Shown here: one piece after another, positions 1-11,144 of the stretch
How the letters are laid out: the number at the start of each line of letters is the position of its first letter
Numbering within the stretch: position 1 is the first letter of the stretch
From: Meconema thalassinum
Taxonomy: Eukaryota; Arthropoda; Insecta; Orthoptera; Tettigoniidae
DNA length: 64,000 nucleotides
Direction of reading: 5' to 3'
Assembly (NCBI GenBank): GCA_946902985.2
Contig: OX336395.1
Coordinates: 16,842,708 to 16,906,707 of the forward strand
Position numbers and translations under genes: made by a program
Notes under the pieces: model-generated
Database searches by the model: none
The model's input: only the letters and a program-made list of their open reading frames with translations
Told to the model about the DNA's origin: nothing

Positions 1-1505
1 AGGGATATTAGCGTAGGTCTTGAAGCTCTTGTGCCACAGTTCAAACTCAGCCATAAGCAGGCCTTTGTTGTTTCCTCCACTTTCAATTATGTCATTCTTA
101 TAAAAATTACACAGCTGTAAGAAATCAGGTTGCATTTTTTCTTGGAAGGTTTCTTTATGTGTATGTGATGCATTGGCTGATGGCAGTAAGCACTCAAAAC
201 TCTTTAATAAGTCTTTATGCTTGATGAATCGAGATTCCAATGAAATAATGAAAGAGTCAATCCAAGGGATGAAAACAGATCTTTTATAGTATAATTCTGG
301 AGTTTCTGCCGGTATGTTGCTTCTGTTCAGTTGTCTTCCAACTGTTCGAGGCATCGAAATTATTGAACCGCAGTTATTAGCAATTTTGGTAGATTCTTCA
401 AACAACGAGTGAAATTCTTGATCTGCATTTTTTCTTAGAGATTTTAAGCTTTCAATCACAGTTTCAGCGTGTGTAATTGCAGATGATAAATCTAAATCAG
501 TTCCCTGAAGCTTTTTGCTTAGGTTTACTGTGTAACCAAGCAGTTTTTCTGATTCCATGAGAGAAATTATAAATTCACCCTGACTTAAGGAGTTTAGTAG
601 TATTAGAGCTCCTGAAGAAGATTCCCTATCATTCCAGTTTTTAATCTCCTCTAACGCTACTTCAAGAGGTTGCAGCAGTTCTTTCATAACAAAAATAGCA
701 TCGTGCCTTTGTACCCATCTCGTTGGACAAAGCTGCAGGAGTTTTTTCTTGTTGGTTTCAAGATTTACCTCAGATTCAATGCACTGTTTTAAAACAGCTT
801 GTCTTTTAGGAGTGTTAAAAAAATCCCACAACTTCTCCAGTATTCCAAAGCAGTTCCTGATTGATACAACCTCAGACGCGGTCGACAATGCCAGGTTAAG
901 GCTATGAGAAGCGCAATGCACGTATATTGCTGTGGGGTGAGCTTCCTGGATGCACGCTTGAGCCCCTTTAAACTTTGCACTCATGGCAGCCGCCCCATCG
1001 TACCCCTGGCCACGTAGGTTATTTATGTCTATATTACTGTCTTCAAGACCTTTAATCAATGTTTTTGCCAATACGCTACCCGTAGTAGAGGTTAGAGGCA
1101 TGAACTTCAAAAATTGCTCACATATTTCATAACCATTTAAAGTATTTGGGGTTACATAACGTAAACACAAAGAAAACTGTTCAACAGTTGAAATATCAGA
1201 TGTTTCATCTGCGAGAACACTAAAAAACTTAGCTTCTTTTACTTTACTTGCTATTTTTTCAGTTATTATTTGGTTACAAGCATCGATGACTTGATTTTGA
1301 AAATTCCAACTTATATAGGTCGCATTTTTGCCACATGACCCAAAGTGATCTTTCAAATTGTTGTCACCTGCTTCAATTCTAGCTCTGAGCAAAGCTCTTA
1401 AGTTCCCCTCATTTTCAAATGGTTTGCTGTCGATTTGAAACTGACCATAATCTCTATGGCCCCTAAGGGCGATATTTTGCCTGCCACACAAAATAACAGT
1501 TTCTA

Positions 1506-1541
1506 CACACATCAAAAAAAGTTTTGCATCACCTCGGTTCC
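1506..1541 (+). repeat. Left inverted repeat of Tc1-like element
   Basis: 36 bp beginning cacacatcaaaaaaagtttt and ending cctcggttcc. It is the exact reverse complement of 2935-2970 and lies directly inside the TA at 1504-1505. Confidence 0.95.
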
Positions 1542-1700
1542 AAGAGTTCCGGAACCGTTAAATACAAAGGGAATAGAGATCAACACAAACAACATTTCAG
1601 CTCGTTTTATTGCTCATGAGACCCACACATTGCATGTTGTACCATCATACAGCTAGACTTTCAGCATTTGTGGTCCAGATTGCAGTACACACCACTACCT

Positions 1701-2726
1701 CTAATACCCAGTAGCACGTCCTCTTGCATTGATGCATGCCTGTATTCGCCGTGGCATACCATCCACAAGTTCATCAAGACACTGTTGGTCCAAATTGTCC
1801 CACTCCTCAACGACAATTCGGCGTAAATCTCTCAGAGAGGTTGGTGGGTCAAGACGTCCATAAACAGCCCTTTTCAACATATCCCAGGCATGTTCGATAG
1901 GGTTCATGTCTGGCGAACATGCTGGCCACTGTAGTCGAGCGATGTCGTTATCGTGAAGGAACGCATTCACAAGATGTGCACGATGAGGTCGAGAATTGTC
2001 GTCCATGAAGACAAATGCCTCTCCAATATTCTGCCGATATGGTTGCACTATGGGTCGGAGGATGTCATTCAGGTATCGTAAAGCCGTTTCGGAGCCTTCC
2101 ATGACCACCAGTGGCGTACGTCGGCCCCACATAATGCCACCCCAAAACATCAGGGAACCACCACCTTGCTGCACTCGCTGGACAGTGTGTCTAAGACGTT
2201 CAGCCTGACCAGGGTGCCTCCAAACACGTCTCCGACGATTGTCTGGTTGAAGGCATATGCGACACTCATCGGTGAAGAGAACGTGATGCCAATTCCGTGG
2301 GGTCCATTCAGCATGTTGTTGGGCCCATCTGTACCGCGCTGCATGGTGTCGGGGTTGCAAAGCTGGACCTCGCCATGGACGTCGGGAGTGAAGTTGTGCA
2401 TCATGCAGCCTATTGCGCACAGTTTGAGTTGAAACACGACGTCCTGTGGCTGAACGAAACGCATTATTCAACATGGTGGCATTGCTGTCAGGGTTCCTCC
2501 GAGCGGCAATCCGTAAGTAGCGGTCATCCACTACAGTAGTAGCCCTTGGGCGGCCTGAGCGAGGCCTGTCATCGACAGTTCCTGTATCTCTGTACCTCCT
2601 CCATGTACGAACAACATCGCTTTGGTTCACTCTGAGACGCCTGGAAACTTCCCTTGTTGAGAGCCCTTCTTGACACAAAGTAACAATGCGGACGCGATCG
2701 AACTGCGGTATTGACCTTCTAGGCAT
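1701..2726 (-). CDS. Tc1-like DD34E transposase, intact
   Basis: This is a 341-residue protein, the usual length for Tc1 transposases, which excise and reinsert the element at TA dinucleotides. Residues about 10-110 form the bipartite helix-turn-helix DNA-binding region (CQEGLSTREVSRRL, then the RPRSGRPR linker). The catalytic triad is D153 in LFTDECR, D243 in MDDNSRPH, and E278 in SPDMNPIEHAW. The D-to-E spacing of 34 residues defines DD34E. The GGIMW glycine-rich stretch near residue 196 is also typical. The ATG at 2726 sits about 210 bp inside the right inverted repeat, and the stop at 1701 lies about 160 bp inside the left repeat. No internal stop or frameshift is present. The only oddity is SRPHR where many relatives have APCH after the second aspartate. 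Confidence 0.95.
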   Translation of the reverse strand: MPRRSIPQFDRVRIVTLCQEGLSTREVSRRLRVNQSDVVRTWRRYRDTGTVDDRPRSGRPRATTVVDDRYLRIAARRNPDSNATMLNNAFRSATGRRVSTQTVRNRLHDAQLHSRRPWRGPALQPRHHAARYRWAQQHAEWTPRNWHHVLFTDECRICLQPDNRRRRVWRHPGQAERLRHTVQRVQQGGGSLMFWGGIMWGRRTPLVVMEGSETALRYLNDILRPIVQPYRQNIGEAFVFMDDNSRPHRAHLVNAFLHDNDIARLQWPACSPDMNPIEHAWDMLKRAVYGRLDPPTSLRDLRRIVVEEWDNLDQQCLDELVDGMPRRIQACINARGRATGY

Positions 2727-2934
2727 GGTAGAACTACAGACAACATGAGCAGCGTACCTTCGTCCTGGTGGAATGACTGGAACTGATCGGCTGTCGTACC
2801 CCCTCCGTCTAATAGGCCCTGCTCATGCATGGTTGTTAACATCTTTGAGCAGTTTAAGTGACATCTATGAACAGTCAAAGGGACTGTATCTTGGATACAA
2901 TATACACAGTCAACGTCTATATGCCGGAGATCTG

Positions 2935-2970
2935 GGAACCGAGGTGATGCAAAACTTTTTTTGATGTGTG
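2935..2970 (-). repeat. Right inverted repeat of Tc1-like element
   Basis: 36 bp beginning ggaaccgagg and ending ttgatgtgtg. It is the exact reverse complement of the left repeat and is followed directly by TA at 2971-2972. Confidence 0.95.
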
Positions 2971-4560
2971 TATTATTGGAATTATTCTTTTCACATTATT
3001 TTGGGCTTGGACGTCTTTTCCTTTATCAAGAGATTTGTCAATCGGTTTCATTCGGCAGTCCATAACTCTTTTAAAGTCAGCTGCGCTTACACATGAGTCT
3101 TTATGATACTGCGAGTTTGCATGTTTTTCAAACTTTTCTAGTGTTTTTTTCCAGTTACAAAAACCTTCTTCAACAAGTTGTCCAGTATGTTGAGCGTTAC
3201 TCCTACCTACTTCTTTTTTTGAAAAAAGCATACAATGGACACAGTATGCAGAGTCTTCAATTCCAGAATACGAAAGCCAGGTATATTTCTTTAGCCATGG
3301 AAACGAAAATTTTCGTTGTTGGTTCCCATGCGATCTAAAAGGAAAGTTAAAGTTGCTCTGAGGAACCCATCTGTCATTCAAAACTTTGAACTTTTCATTG
3401 TCCGTCAACACTTTGTTTTTAAATAAACCAATGTCCAAATCCATGTTATGTTTACTTACAACGGCCTTAGGCCTGCTCACATTTGCCTCTGAGCTCTCCT
3501 CTGACGAACAACTTGGCTGTTTTTCTATGCTTGCAGTCCTCGTTAACAGTTCCTTACTCATTGAAGGATCGCCACATTCACTAACACTAACCGCATCATA
3601 TTTATTGATTTTTTAAGGTTTAAAATAGTTTTGGATGTTTGACTTTCTTTTGTCTCCCATTACGACTAGTCCAATTGGACACACTACGAACACCAATAGC
3701 CAATAGAAAATACAATCACAATAACAATCATCGAATCAACTTTTACAAACACCACTACTGACTTGACGCCTGACACAGAGCACAGCACAATACCTTGGGG
3801 AGAGAAATTTTCACCGCTGTCCCACGCGCATCTTGCTCCGAGCATAGTTACGACAACGGACGGAAATATCCGATCGTGTTGTGTTTACAATATATATTAC
3901 TAGCAGACTCGCATGTTCATAAACCACACTTTTCCCAATAGGTTTTGCAAATCGAACACTTCTTACAAAAATTGATATTTAAGAAATTTAGAATGCAATT
4001 TGTCACTGATTGAGTGTGCTGTAACACTCATTGGTTATTCGATATTTATGAAACCATACTATTTGTGTACTCATTCCTTTGATTTAGGCAACTGTTTCTG
4101 AAATCCATGCAAAATTATAAAGCAAAGACCTCAATGTTAAAATGACATGAAACGGGTGTCACACCGACCAAAATGTGAAGTAAACAGCAATTATGGAGCG
4201 TATTTTCATACATCAACAGTAGCTGCAAATCGCACACTTCGTACATTTTTTAAAGAAATTATTGATATTTATGGAATTAGAGTGCAATTCGTCATTGCTA
4301 ATGTCTATTCTCTTTCATTTGAATGCTCATTTTCACAATCGGTCGCTTGTGAGCGCTGCAGGAGGGATATATACTAGGCCTACTGAAATAATATAGGCCT
4401 ATATATGATTATCACTCAAGTGTTGCTTAAATATAGGCCTAACATAATTCTATTTTAAACAGTAGAAAATCGCAAAATGTTCCAACACTAAACATTCTGG
4501 AACCCGTTATGCAATCAATTTTCTTGAAAGATATCATAAATGTTTTTAAAGTGTTCCCAG

Positions 4561-4613
4561 GTTTTGGGGGGGGGGGCTTAAGCCCCCAAAGCCCCCCCCT
4601 GAGTGCGCCCCTG
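4561..4613 (-). repeat. 5' terminus of the hAT-like element
   Basis: On the minus strand this end begins CAGGGGCGCACTCAGG, then a G run, a short spacer with CTTAAG, and a C run. The G and C runs could pair into a hairpin. I infer it as the element end because this pattern is characteristic of ZMYM1-like hAT termini. The opposite end is outside the window. Confidence 0.7.
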
Positions 4614-4649
4614 TCAACACCCACAGCCATTCTGAGTAACATTGCTTGT

Positions 4650-4693
4650 TAGCCCTTTATAAGGTAATAGATAGCCCTTTATAAGGTAATAGA
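4650..4693 (+). repeat. 22-bp direct duplication (2 copies)
   Basis: The unit tagccctttataaggtaata plus GA occurs twice head to tail, at 4650-4671 and 4672-4693, with no mismatches. It sits between the hAT terminus and the SINE and is probably a local slippage duplication. Confidence 0.85.
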
Positions 4694-4733
4694 AACAGAG
4701 AAAACAATTTGTTTGGATAAGTTTTTGTTAATT

Positions 4734-5150
4734 GAAGACCACCTTGTGGTGTACTGGCTAGCACATTGCTGTCCATTCTTGGCTGTCACCGCGGAGTCCT
4801 GGGTACGATTCCCAAGAAATGTAATTCTGGTCTGAGGGCTGGAACAGGGTACACTCAGCCTCGTGATGCAAACCTGGGAATATGTGGGTTGGATTCCTAC
4901 CTTAGCCATCCTGGAAGTGGTTCTTCTGTGGATTCGCACTTCTACTCCAGGCAAATGCCGGGATGGTACCTAACGTAAGGCCACGGCCGCTTCCCATGCA
5001 AATCCTTCCTCAATTACAAATATACACACTAGTAGAGACATCACAGTGTCACAGGTTAACAGATAAATTCCACACATACCCAAATACACGGGGCTGCACG
5101 ACCACGATGTCACAAAGCCCCAACTTCAATCATCAACAACAACAACAACT
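4734..5150 (+). mobile_element. tRNA-derived SINE
   Basis: The 5' part has an A-box-like tggtgtactgg near 4747 and a B-box-like gggtacgattccc near 4800, spaced as in tRNA genes. The 3' part (about 4975-5125) resembles 42,640-42,770 in the right arm, including a segment with acacggggct. That suggests a shared SINE tail. The copy ends in a CAA-rich tail (5133-5149). Exact ends are approximate because no clear target duplication is seen. Confidence 0.6.
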
Positions 5151-5870
5151 CTTGCTGTCACCCATGATGTCCAGATTCGATTCACGGCTCAATCAAGACA
5201 TTTAGTTCTGGTATCAGGGTTAGAACCGGGTACTCTATGCCTCGTGAGGTAAGACTGTGAAGAGGTGAGTTTTATTCGACTCAATTTTAAAAAAGAAAAC
5301 ATAATTGCCGACAACACAACAACACAGGTTATCAAATTGTGTGTCTTCACGTACTTCTGTATTTGAAAGATTCTTTAAAAGCCCGTATACCCTGAAAATT
5401 ATTTTTCTTGCCTGGCTGTTGGACTGCCACTCGGCTTGCTACGGAACATTGTTATGAGTTCTAAACTTCAGCTCACAGAACTAACTTCTATAAGCTCCAC
5501 TACTGAATTGATACAGCCATGCTGTCACTCTTAGTTATCTTCCCCGGCGAAACTAAATATTTCAACACCTAACCATTCTTCGCTCTAATTATCCCTTCAG
5601 TTCAAGAGCAGATGATATCTCCCGAACGGCTGGTCGTATCGTCATGGGGTTTGCACAGTCAGCTTCAGAATGTTTAGCTCTGTAAAATAGGTTCATCTAA
5701 ATAATTGGATAATTAATGATTTTCGTGCGCGGAGAGAAATAAAGATTTCGTACGTCACAGCGAGCCCCGAGTGCGTAGTTAACTAGGCAACACCGCGCTA
5801 TGCACTGGCTGGCGCGGGTGAGCGCGTGAATCTGGCTCCTCCCTCATGTTCACAGTTGTTTTGGGCCTGG
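5151..5870. other. Unassigned DNA left of the inverted duplication
   Basis: No coding frame, SINE promoter box or terminal repeat is recognised here. Homology to the right arm begins at 5871. Confidence 0.5.
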
Positions 5871-6810
5871 TATAGACCACTACATGATTACAGTATTAAT
5901 ATTTAGTTACTGTTTTCCATATTTTATAAAAGATGTATTTTTTTTGTCTTTTTATGGCGCTGAAAAATAATAAGGCCTAAAATAGTTTTCATGCAAAGAG
6001 AATGTTTATTTAATTATTGTGTACTGTATATTAATCGAAATATCATTGTAATAATGTGGATGATGATGATGACTAAGTGGCAGAACAGCAAGGTCATCTG
6101 CCCCTTGTATAATGTAATATATTAATGAACCACCCAGAGGAAAACCTGCATACGCCACTGGGTAAGGTACCTTGAAATGGTTATTCATGGTTCCCCATTT
6201 TCATCTCCAGGTCAACGCGAGGACGTTTACTGTTAAGAGGCCATGGTCGCTACCTTCCAACTCCTCATCATATTTAATTAGCACCTCTTTTAGGCTAAAC
6301 AAAAGGGCGAGCGGCCGTAAAAACCACTGACACATTCATATTCATTTTACCTCCTCCACGACACAGCAGAATTAAGAATATTAAGGGGTAGAAAATAACA
6401 ACTATAAGAAATGTGGTATGAACGTGGGTTTCTTCAGAACATACTATAAGTTAAAATAAGTGGACTTAATTATTAGCAATTACTTTCATCGTATGATTCT
6501 AGCTAATTCTCTTACTTTTATCTCATATCTTCAATTATTTAATACATTTACACAAAAGGCCAAGCGCATGTTATTGCAATGCTCAGGATTAGGAAGGAGG
6601 TAATCACGGTCATAAATTAAAACAATCCCAGCATGTGCATACTGTAAGGCCACTGCTAAGCCCCATTTCTATAACCCTCATGAGTGGATCTCTGAAGAGA
6701 ATACAGAAATCCCAATTGTATTGGTTTATCCTGACCTTTAGTCCACAGTGGCAATTAATGCAAACTTAATGTTAGCTTCACATAATATAGCTTTTGCCAC
6801 TGATAATTAA

Positions 6811-6885
6811 GATGCAGCTCAGTGATCAGAACAACATTGTACATTGTCGGTGGTCCCAGGTGGATTAGATATCATAGTTGTTCTT
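6811..6885 (+). mobile_element. tRNA-related SINE head (left arm copy)
   Basis: gatgcagctcagtgatcag resembles a tRNA A-box region. The matching right-arm copy at 55,081-55,146 keeps a clear B box, while the left copy has lost part of it after tcccaggt. It predates the inverted duplication because both arms carry it. Extent is approximate. Confidence 0.45.
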
Positions 6886-7261
6886 ATGTACATGAAAATG
6901 GCTTGTACATTCTGTACTATACACAAGCTAACAGCTAAGCACTTCCGTTTGCCATAAACATAGGTTTTGAAAATGCAATTCTTAATCCCAAAATGCTATT
7001 AGATGATAAGGAAATGTAAAGGACACATGACGGTGCTTAACTCTTTCAGATCTCAAAATTATGTTTCTCATTCGATACATGGTACAATGTTCGGAATAGG
7101 ACATTCTGCAATCTTAATACCCCTTACATGGTCCATATGACTTGTTTCACAAATATGTTCCCCTTAGCATAGGTAGAATTATGTGTTACACACAACTTGT
7201 AAACTTGCACTGAAGGAATCAAGGAAAAAATAACATACTGAAGTATATTCAAATTTCTTAT

Positions 7262-8594
7262 GTCATGGGAGACAGGGCAATGACAGAGAAGTTTTGTAGA
7301 GATCAAATCACAAACAGTTCAATTCCTATACATAGGCCAAGTATGGGCCTAGCAGATATTCTCTAGCATTGAGTATGTGTGGAGACTTGGTGGCGTGGGT
7401 GCAGTAACTTCCTGTTAATATATAACGTTAATATCAGTCTTAAACAAACAACGTTGATGAATGTTGTGTAAAGAAATATTGCATGGTGTGATGTGCATTT
7501 TATGGTATTGAGTTCCTATTAAAGCAATATTGATCTCAAGAATACTCAAGGTAGGGAGAAACATAATGTACTTATAATACTTGGCACCTTATGAGGAATG
7601 CCTTAATATCACATCCACAAACCTTAACGTAAATATTGTAAACAGAACAAATGAAGTGTCTGTTATACACACTATTGTTTCATTCACCAGCCTGTTTGGT
7701 TATGGCTAAAACAAGTGTTTGCCCAACTTATTGGTTTATTGCCTCTTTACTTACTAATGTCATAGATAAGAATGATGTCCACCAAATTCATTTTAACAGA
7801 ACCCTTCTGTAATAGCTCCAAACAACACACAGCAAACACACATGGTTACTTCACTCACAACAACAACAACAACAAATTCACACATTCCATGCTTCTACAG
7901 AATAACATCCTTCCCACTTGTTCAGAGATCCTGAATGGATACTTGAATACAGTAAATAGATATCAGAAGAGCCACCTAACAGTTGCTAATATAGTCAACC
8001 ATAACTCCAAAATAGTCATCTTCATGAAGATCACACGTTTGATGAAAGGTGGATCTTTCAAGATGAGAAATTTTAGCAGGAAAGTCGCACAATAAGTAAA
8101 AAAGTATCTCAGATTTTTAATGACAGTCAAGCTATGGTCACCTTCTTTCGTACAAATTATATTACACGGAATTAACATATCTTCATGTCTGTTAGCTCAT
8201 GCGCAGAATGAAGAGGCTCTACAAGCAATGCAGCACATCAAGTTATATAATTTCAGCACAGGATATAGGCAATAAACAACACAAAGAAGGGTGAGACTGA
8301 AGTTTCTGCCTTTGCGTCAGATAACCAGCAGTGCATGGGGATAAGGAAGCAATCTACACTATCGGCTATCTACCAATAACAAAGTCAGTATCATAACAAA
8401 TCAAAACAGGGCTCTGAGGTCATTTCACTCAGATCAGTTGTAAATACAAAACAAACTTCATGGAGTAATTATTTTTAATATGGAGAAAGCTTGTAGTTTT
8501 GCGTGACCATTAACCTAGCGACCATGAGCCACAGGGCGTCCATTTTTAAGAGGAATCCCAACCACAGGGCGCGATATTACACTCTGAAGGAATG
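7262..8594. other. 1.3-kb segment present only in the left arm
   Basis: The right arm passes from the equivalent of 8,595 to that of 7,261 across about 10 bp of unrelated filler near 54,680. I see no inverted repeats, target duplication or coding frame in this segment, so it may be an insertion on the left or a deletion on the right. It contains a short (caa)n run near 7,857-7,876. Confidence 0.55.
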
Positions 8595-9403
8595 TTAAAG
8601 GAATAACAAGGAACATGAATAGAAACCTAGTCATTTGTGAAGTTATTGGTCTTGTTCTGTGTAATTGGTTCACTGCATGACATACCAAGCCCAGTTAAAG
8701 AACAGATAATGGCCTGGATCATCTGACAAAGGCTATCTTCCTAAGTATTTGAACATTCTTTACTAGCAGCCTCAATATTGCATTCAAATGTTGGTACTCC
8801 ATTTTCGTATAGAAGTTATGAGGAAATTAATATATGTATCACTGTATTCTGGCGAGGTAGTCTGATGTTTTAGAAACTATTTCTGTGTCGCGGAATTGGA
8901 AGCCAGATTACAGTATACAGAGAATCTCTTAAAAATTATGATCATATACAAAACTGGAGAAGCAAATCATGAATGGAATTTGAAGACTAGCAACAAACAA
9001 CAACCAGATATTCAAAATCCAAAAAAGACCTTTTTCAGATGAGCCAAACCCAAAATACAATTTAAGCAGGGAGTCCTATCAAGCGCCAGGTCGATAATGT
9101 GAATGTTTGGCCCTTAAAACAACAAATATCATATCAACCTCTCCAGCAAACAAATCACAGAGAAAACAATATCTTCCATTTACACTATGGAGCAAGTATA
9201 TGATCAGCCAGAAATAACTAGAATTACATTCAGGTTTCGTATTAATTCCTAAATATTTCATCAGTGCACATGATCCCCTCACAAACGTATCACCACACCT
9301 TTGAAAATCTCAGCCACACTTGGTGGAGGAACATCAGATATCAATAAGCATATAACGAGCCTTAATAACCATAAAGCTGCTCTCAATATAATTAGGCACT
9401 TAC

Positions 9404-9532
9404 AACTCTCGCATCTCCGCCACTTGATGAAGATAGTACTTCCGTTTTGACATGTGCGACTATCTCTTCAGTCACATTCTCATTGATCTTAACTTCCTTG
9501 TTGTCTGCAGTATCTTCCTTGATATGTGCTCC
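9404..9532 (-). CDS. Gene A exon 3 (acidic, Lys-Glu-rich exon)
   Basis: 129 bp, 43 codons, phase 0 at both ends. The acceptor is tctgtag ending at 9533 and the donor gtaagtg starts at 9403, both canonical. The exon begins GAHIKEDTADNKEVK and ends SSSSGGDARV. It contains two psi-K-x-E motifs (IKED, VKTE). The gene B counterpart at 48,825-48,953 differs at 8 bases, all amino-acid changing. The function is unknown. Exons of this style occur upstream of C2H2 zinc-finger exons in insects, but none are seen here. The protein would continue beyond this exon. Confidence 0.65.
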
Positions 9533-10005
9533 CTACAGAGAAACAACAATTTGTTAATAATGTACCTCAGGAGGCATAAGAAATATATTTTGTAGATACA
9601 CAAGCACGCTAGACATTCATCTTGCTTTATATGTCTCGGATTAGTTCTCAAGTCGATGAATAATTGTAAGAAATTTGACAAGGATTCTTCGGAGTTCCTA
9701 CCTAATTTAGCTGCACGACTTAAGCTTACAGATAATGCAGGTTTTGCCATAATAATTCAAGGTTGTTTCAAAAAGGACAACAAATAACCAGTTTAAAGCT
9801 ATTATAGTCATTTAACAAAATAATAAATAAACAGCCCAAGGAAGCGATCTGACTCAACCCACATTATGAATAAAATAGAGTCAAAAAACATAAACTCTTC
9901 TGTTGTTCAGTTTCATAATTGAAATTAAAACTGATTGAAACAAACTACATAACTTAAAAAACGATTTGAGAATAATCCAAGGTGGGAAATAATGTACACA
10001 GTCAC

Positions 10006-10110
10006 CTGGCAATCAAGTTCTTCTTTAACAAATGCTTCTTCAAATACATCATCAGGTTCTTCAATTTTCATCCTCATTGGTTTATCAGAGGGTGGCTGCT
10101 CATTCAAATC
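10006..10110 (-). CDS. Gene A exon 2 (acidic exon), canonical acceptor lost
   Basis: 105 bp, 35 codons, phase 0. The exon reads DLNEQPPSDKPMRMKIEEP, then DDVFEEAFVKEELDCQ, with psi-K-x-E motifs MKIE and VKEE. The donor is gtgactg. The expected acceptor AG at 10,111-10,112 reads AT on the minus strand, whereas the gene B exon has AG at that place. A CAG 15 nt inside the exon (GAG CAG then CCA) could serve as an in-frame acceptor and would drop DLNEQ. It has 12 bp (VFEE codons) not present in gene B exon 2. Confidence 0.6.
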
Positions 10111-10809
10111 ATGGGAAGTAATGAACAAGCATGACTATATATAAAAATTAAAGAATATGAGCTAATGATGATAGTAATAATAAGTGGAAACTGATACAAA
10201 ACATTTCCTGACAACCTATCACATTACCAAGCACCTAGAACATGTCTTAAACCTCCGGATTTGGCCCTGGAAATACGAGAGAAAATTGTAAAATTCTCAC
10301 AGGTTACTTCCATGATCCTTTAACCTGCGATCCTCCTGAAGGAAAAATATTATTATTATGAATTTAAAGTAAATAAAATAATTATTTACATTGATCACCA
10401 CTTTTCTATAATTAATGTAAAGTTTCAACCTGATGGACCCAAACTCGGAACAGTTAAAATATCCACGAATTCATCTGGAATGACTTAAACAAAATTCAAA
10501 CAATTTCCTTGCAAATATCACCAACCAAAATCCCTCCAATCGAATGGCATTATAAGATACACTATTGGGTGCTTCCCGGATTATTGGGGTTCTTCCTCGA
10601 AAACGTAAAGACAGAGGGTTGAACAAGATCAGCGATAAGGTCATAGACCGTTTTATTCAAACCTTTAAAAAGTGCAGTTGCAATAAATACAAAAAATAAC
10701 TGGCATGAATTAATCAAAGCCCAGAAAGAAGCCTCAAGAATCATCAGATCTGAAGAACGCACATTAAGATCAAAATAGACCGACACAAATAGATCAAAAT
10801 TGAAAACTG

Positions 10810-11144
10810 CACGGGAAGAACGGGGTAAGTCACATTATGTAGATTTTTCACGAGAACCAATTTAAACATTCAACAGTAAAACGAAATACTTACTAACATC
10901 CCAATTGAGTGTAGGCGATATCGTTACTTAGCCAAATGTATTTCTTATAAAGGGAATACATGTAAAGTCAGAGGATATGGGACGTTCTTTCCGTTTCCAC
11001 TAAAAATAAAAACCTCTGTATCTCGGAGACTTACCGCATTATTTGAAGTTAATTACAACTGATCTGTAGTTACGATAGCTGGCCACCAGAGTGCGTCATA
11101 AACCTATTTCCGAATAAAATGGACTTACCCCGTTCATTCCGTGT
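10810..11144. mobile_element. MITE with gaacggggtaagtc inverted repeats (left arm)
   Basis: The ends carry inverted repeats around gaacggggtaagtc (10,818-10,831) and gacttaccccgttc (11,122-11,135), flanked by a cacgg-like outer part. It is about 335 bp with no coding frame. It lies inside the decayed LINE in both arms, so it inserted before the duplication. The superfamily is not assigned because no target duplication is certain. Confidence 0.65.

Larger units (their letters stand above)
1506..2970 (-). mobile_element. Complete Tc1/mariner-family transposon inserted in the hAT transposase
   Basis: The element is 1,465 bp. It has perfect 36-bp inverted repeats (1506-1541 and 2935-2970) and a TA duplication on each side (1504-1505 and 2971-2972). 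One intact transposase frame fills its centre on the minus strand. The inverted repeats extend imperfectly inward for about 12 more bases. Intact repeats, intact TA flanks and an intact frame indicate a recent insertion, possibly of an autonomous copy. Target-site preference (TA) and element size fit the Tc1 group. Confidence 0.95.
1..3660 (-). pseudogene. hAT-type transposase (TTF zinc finger + DUF4371-like), interrupted and 3'-truncated by window
   Basis: The frame reads from an ATG at 3660 (start MGDKRKSNIQNYF) to base 1. The only breaks are a TAA at 3613-3615 (codon 16) and the Tc1 insertion at TA 1504-1505/2971-2972. I read both flanks codon by codon. After removing the insertion and one TA, the frame passes without a shift from NNVKRIIPII into ETVILCGRQNIALRGHRD, a conserved core of this family. 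An alternative restart Met lies at 3561. The N-terminal third has the TTF-type zinc-finger region (FPWLKKYTW, YCVHCMLF, KHANSQYHKDS). Further on come LADETSD, GQGYDGAAAMS and HCASHSLNLAL, typical of the DUF4371 and RNase-H-like region. The C-terminal hAT dimerisation domain would lie outside the window. Such proteins are cut-and-paste transposases acting in the nucleus. Confidence 0.82.
1..4613 (-). mobile_element. hAT-superfamily (ZMYM1-like) DNA transposon, 3' end outside window
   Basis: The minus strand carries a long transposase frame. At the far end is a terminus whose outermost minus-strand bases read CAGGGGCGCACTCAGG, followed by G-rich and C-rich runs (4561-4613). That architecture is typical of ZMYM1-like hAT elements. 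The 8 bp just outside (4614-4621) would be one copy of the expected target duplication, but the partner end lies left of base 1. Between 3661 and 4613 there is about 950 bp of noncoding 5' sequence with no supportable gene. The element is interrupted by a Tc1-like transposon at 1506-2970. The hAT assignment comes from the protein domain order plus the terminus. Activity is unlikely. Confidence 0.8.

Noticed and set aside
2150..2464. Other frames across the Tc1 element and the large LINE (for example 49,715-51,219 minus)
   Set aside because: They are antisense or off-frame shadows of well-supported transposase and RT frames.
4147..4377. 76-codon plus-strand frame
   Set aside because: Lies in the noncoding 5' part of the hAT element with no motif or splice context.
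9472..9750. 92-codon minus-strand frame starting MAKPALSVSLSRAAKLGRN
   Set aside because: It overlaps gene A exon 3 in another frame and the right-arm equivalent has several stops, so it is not conserved as coding.
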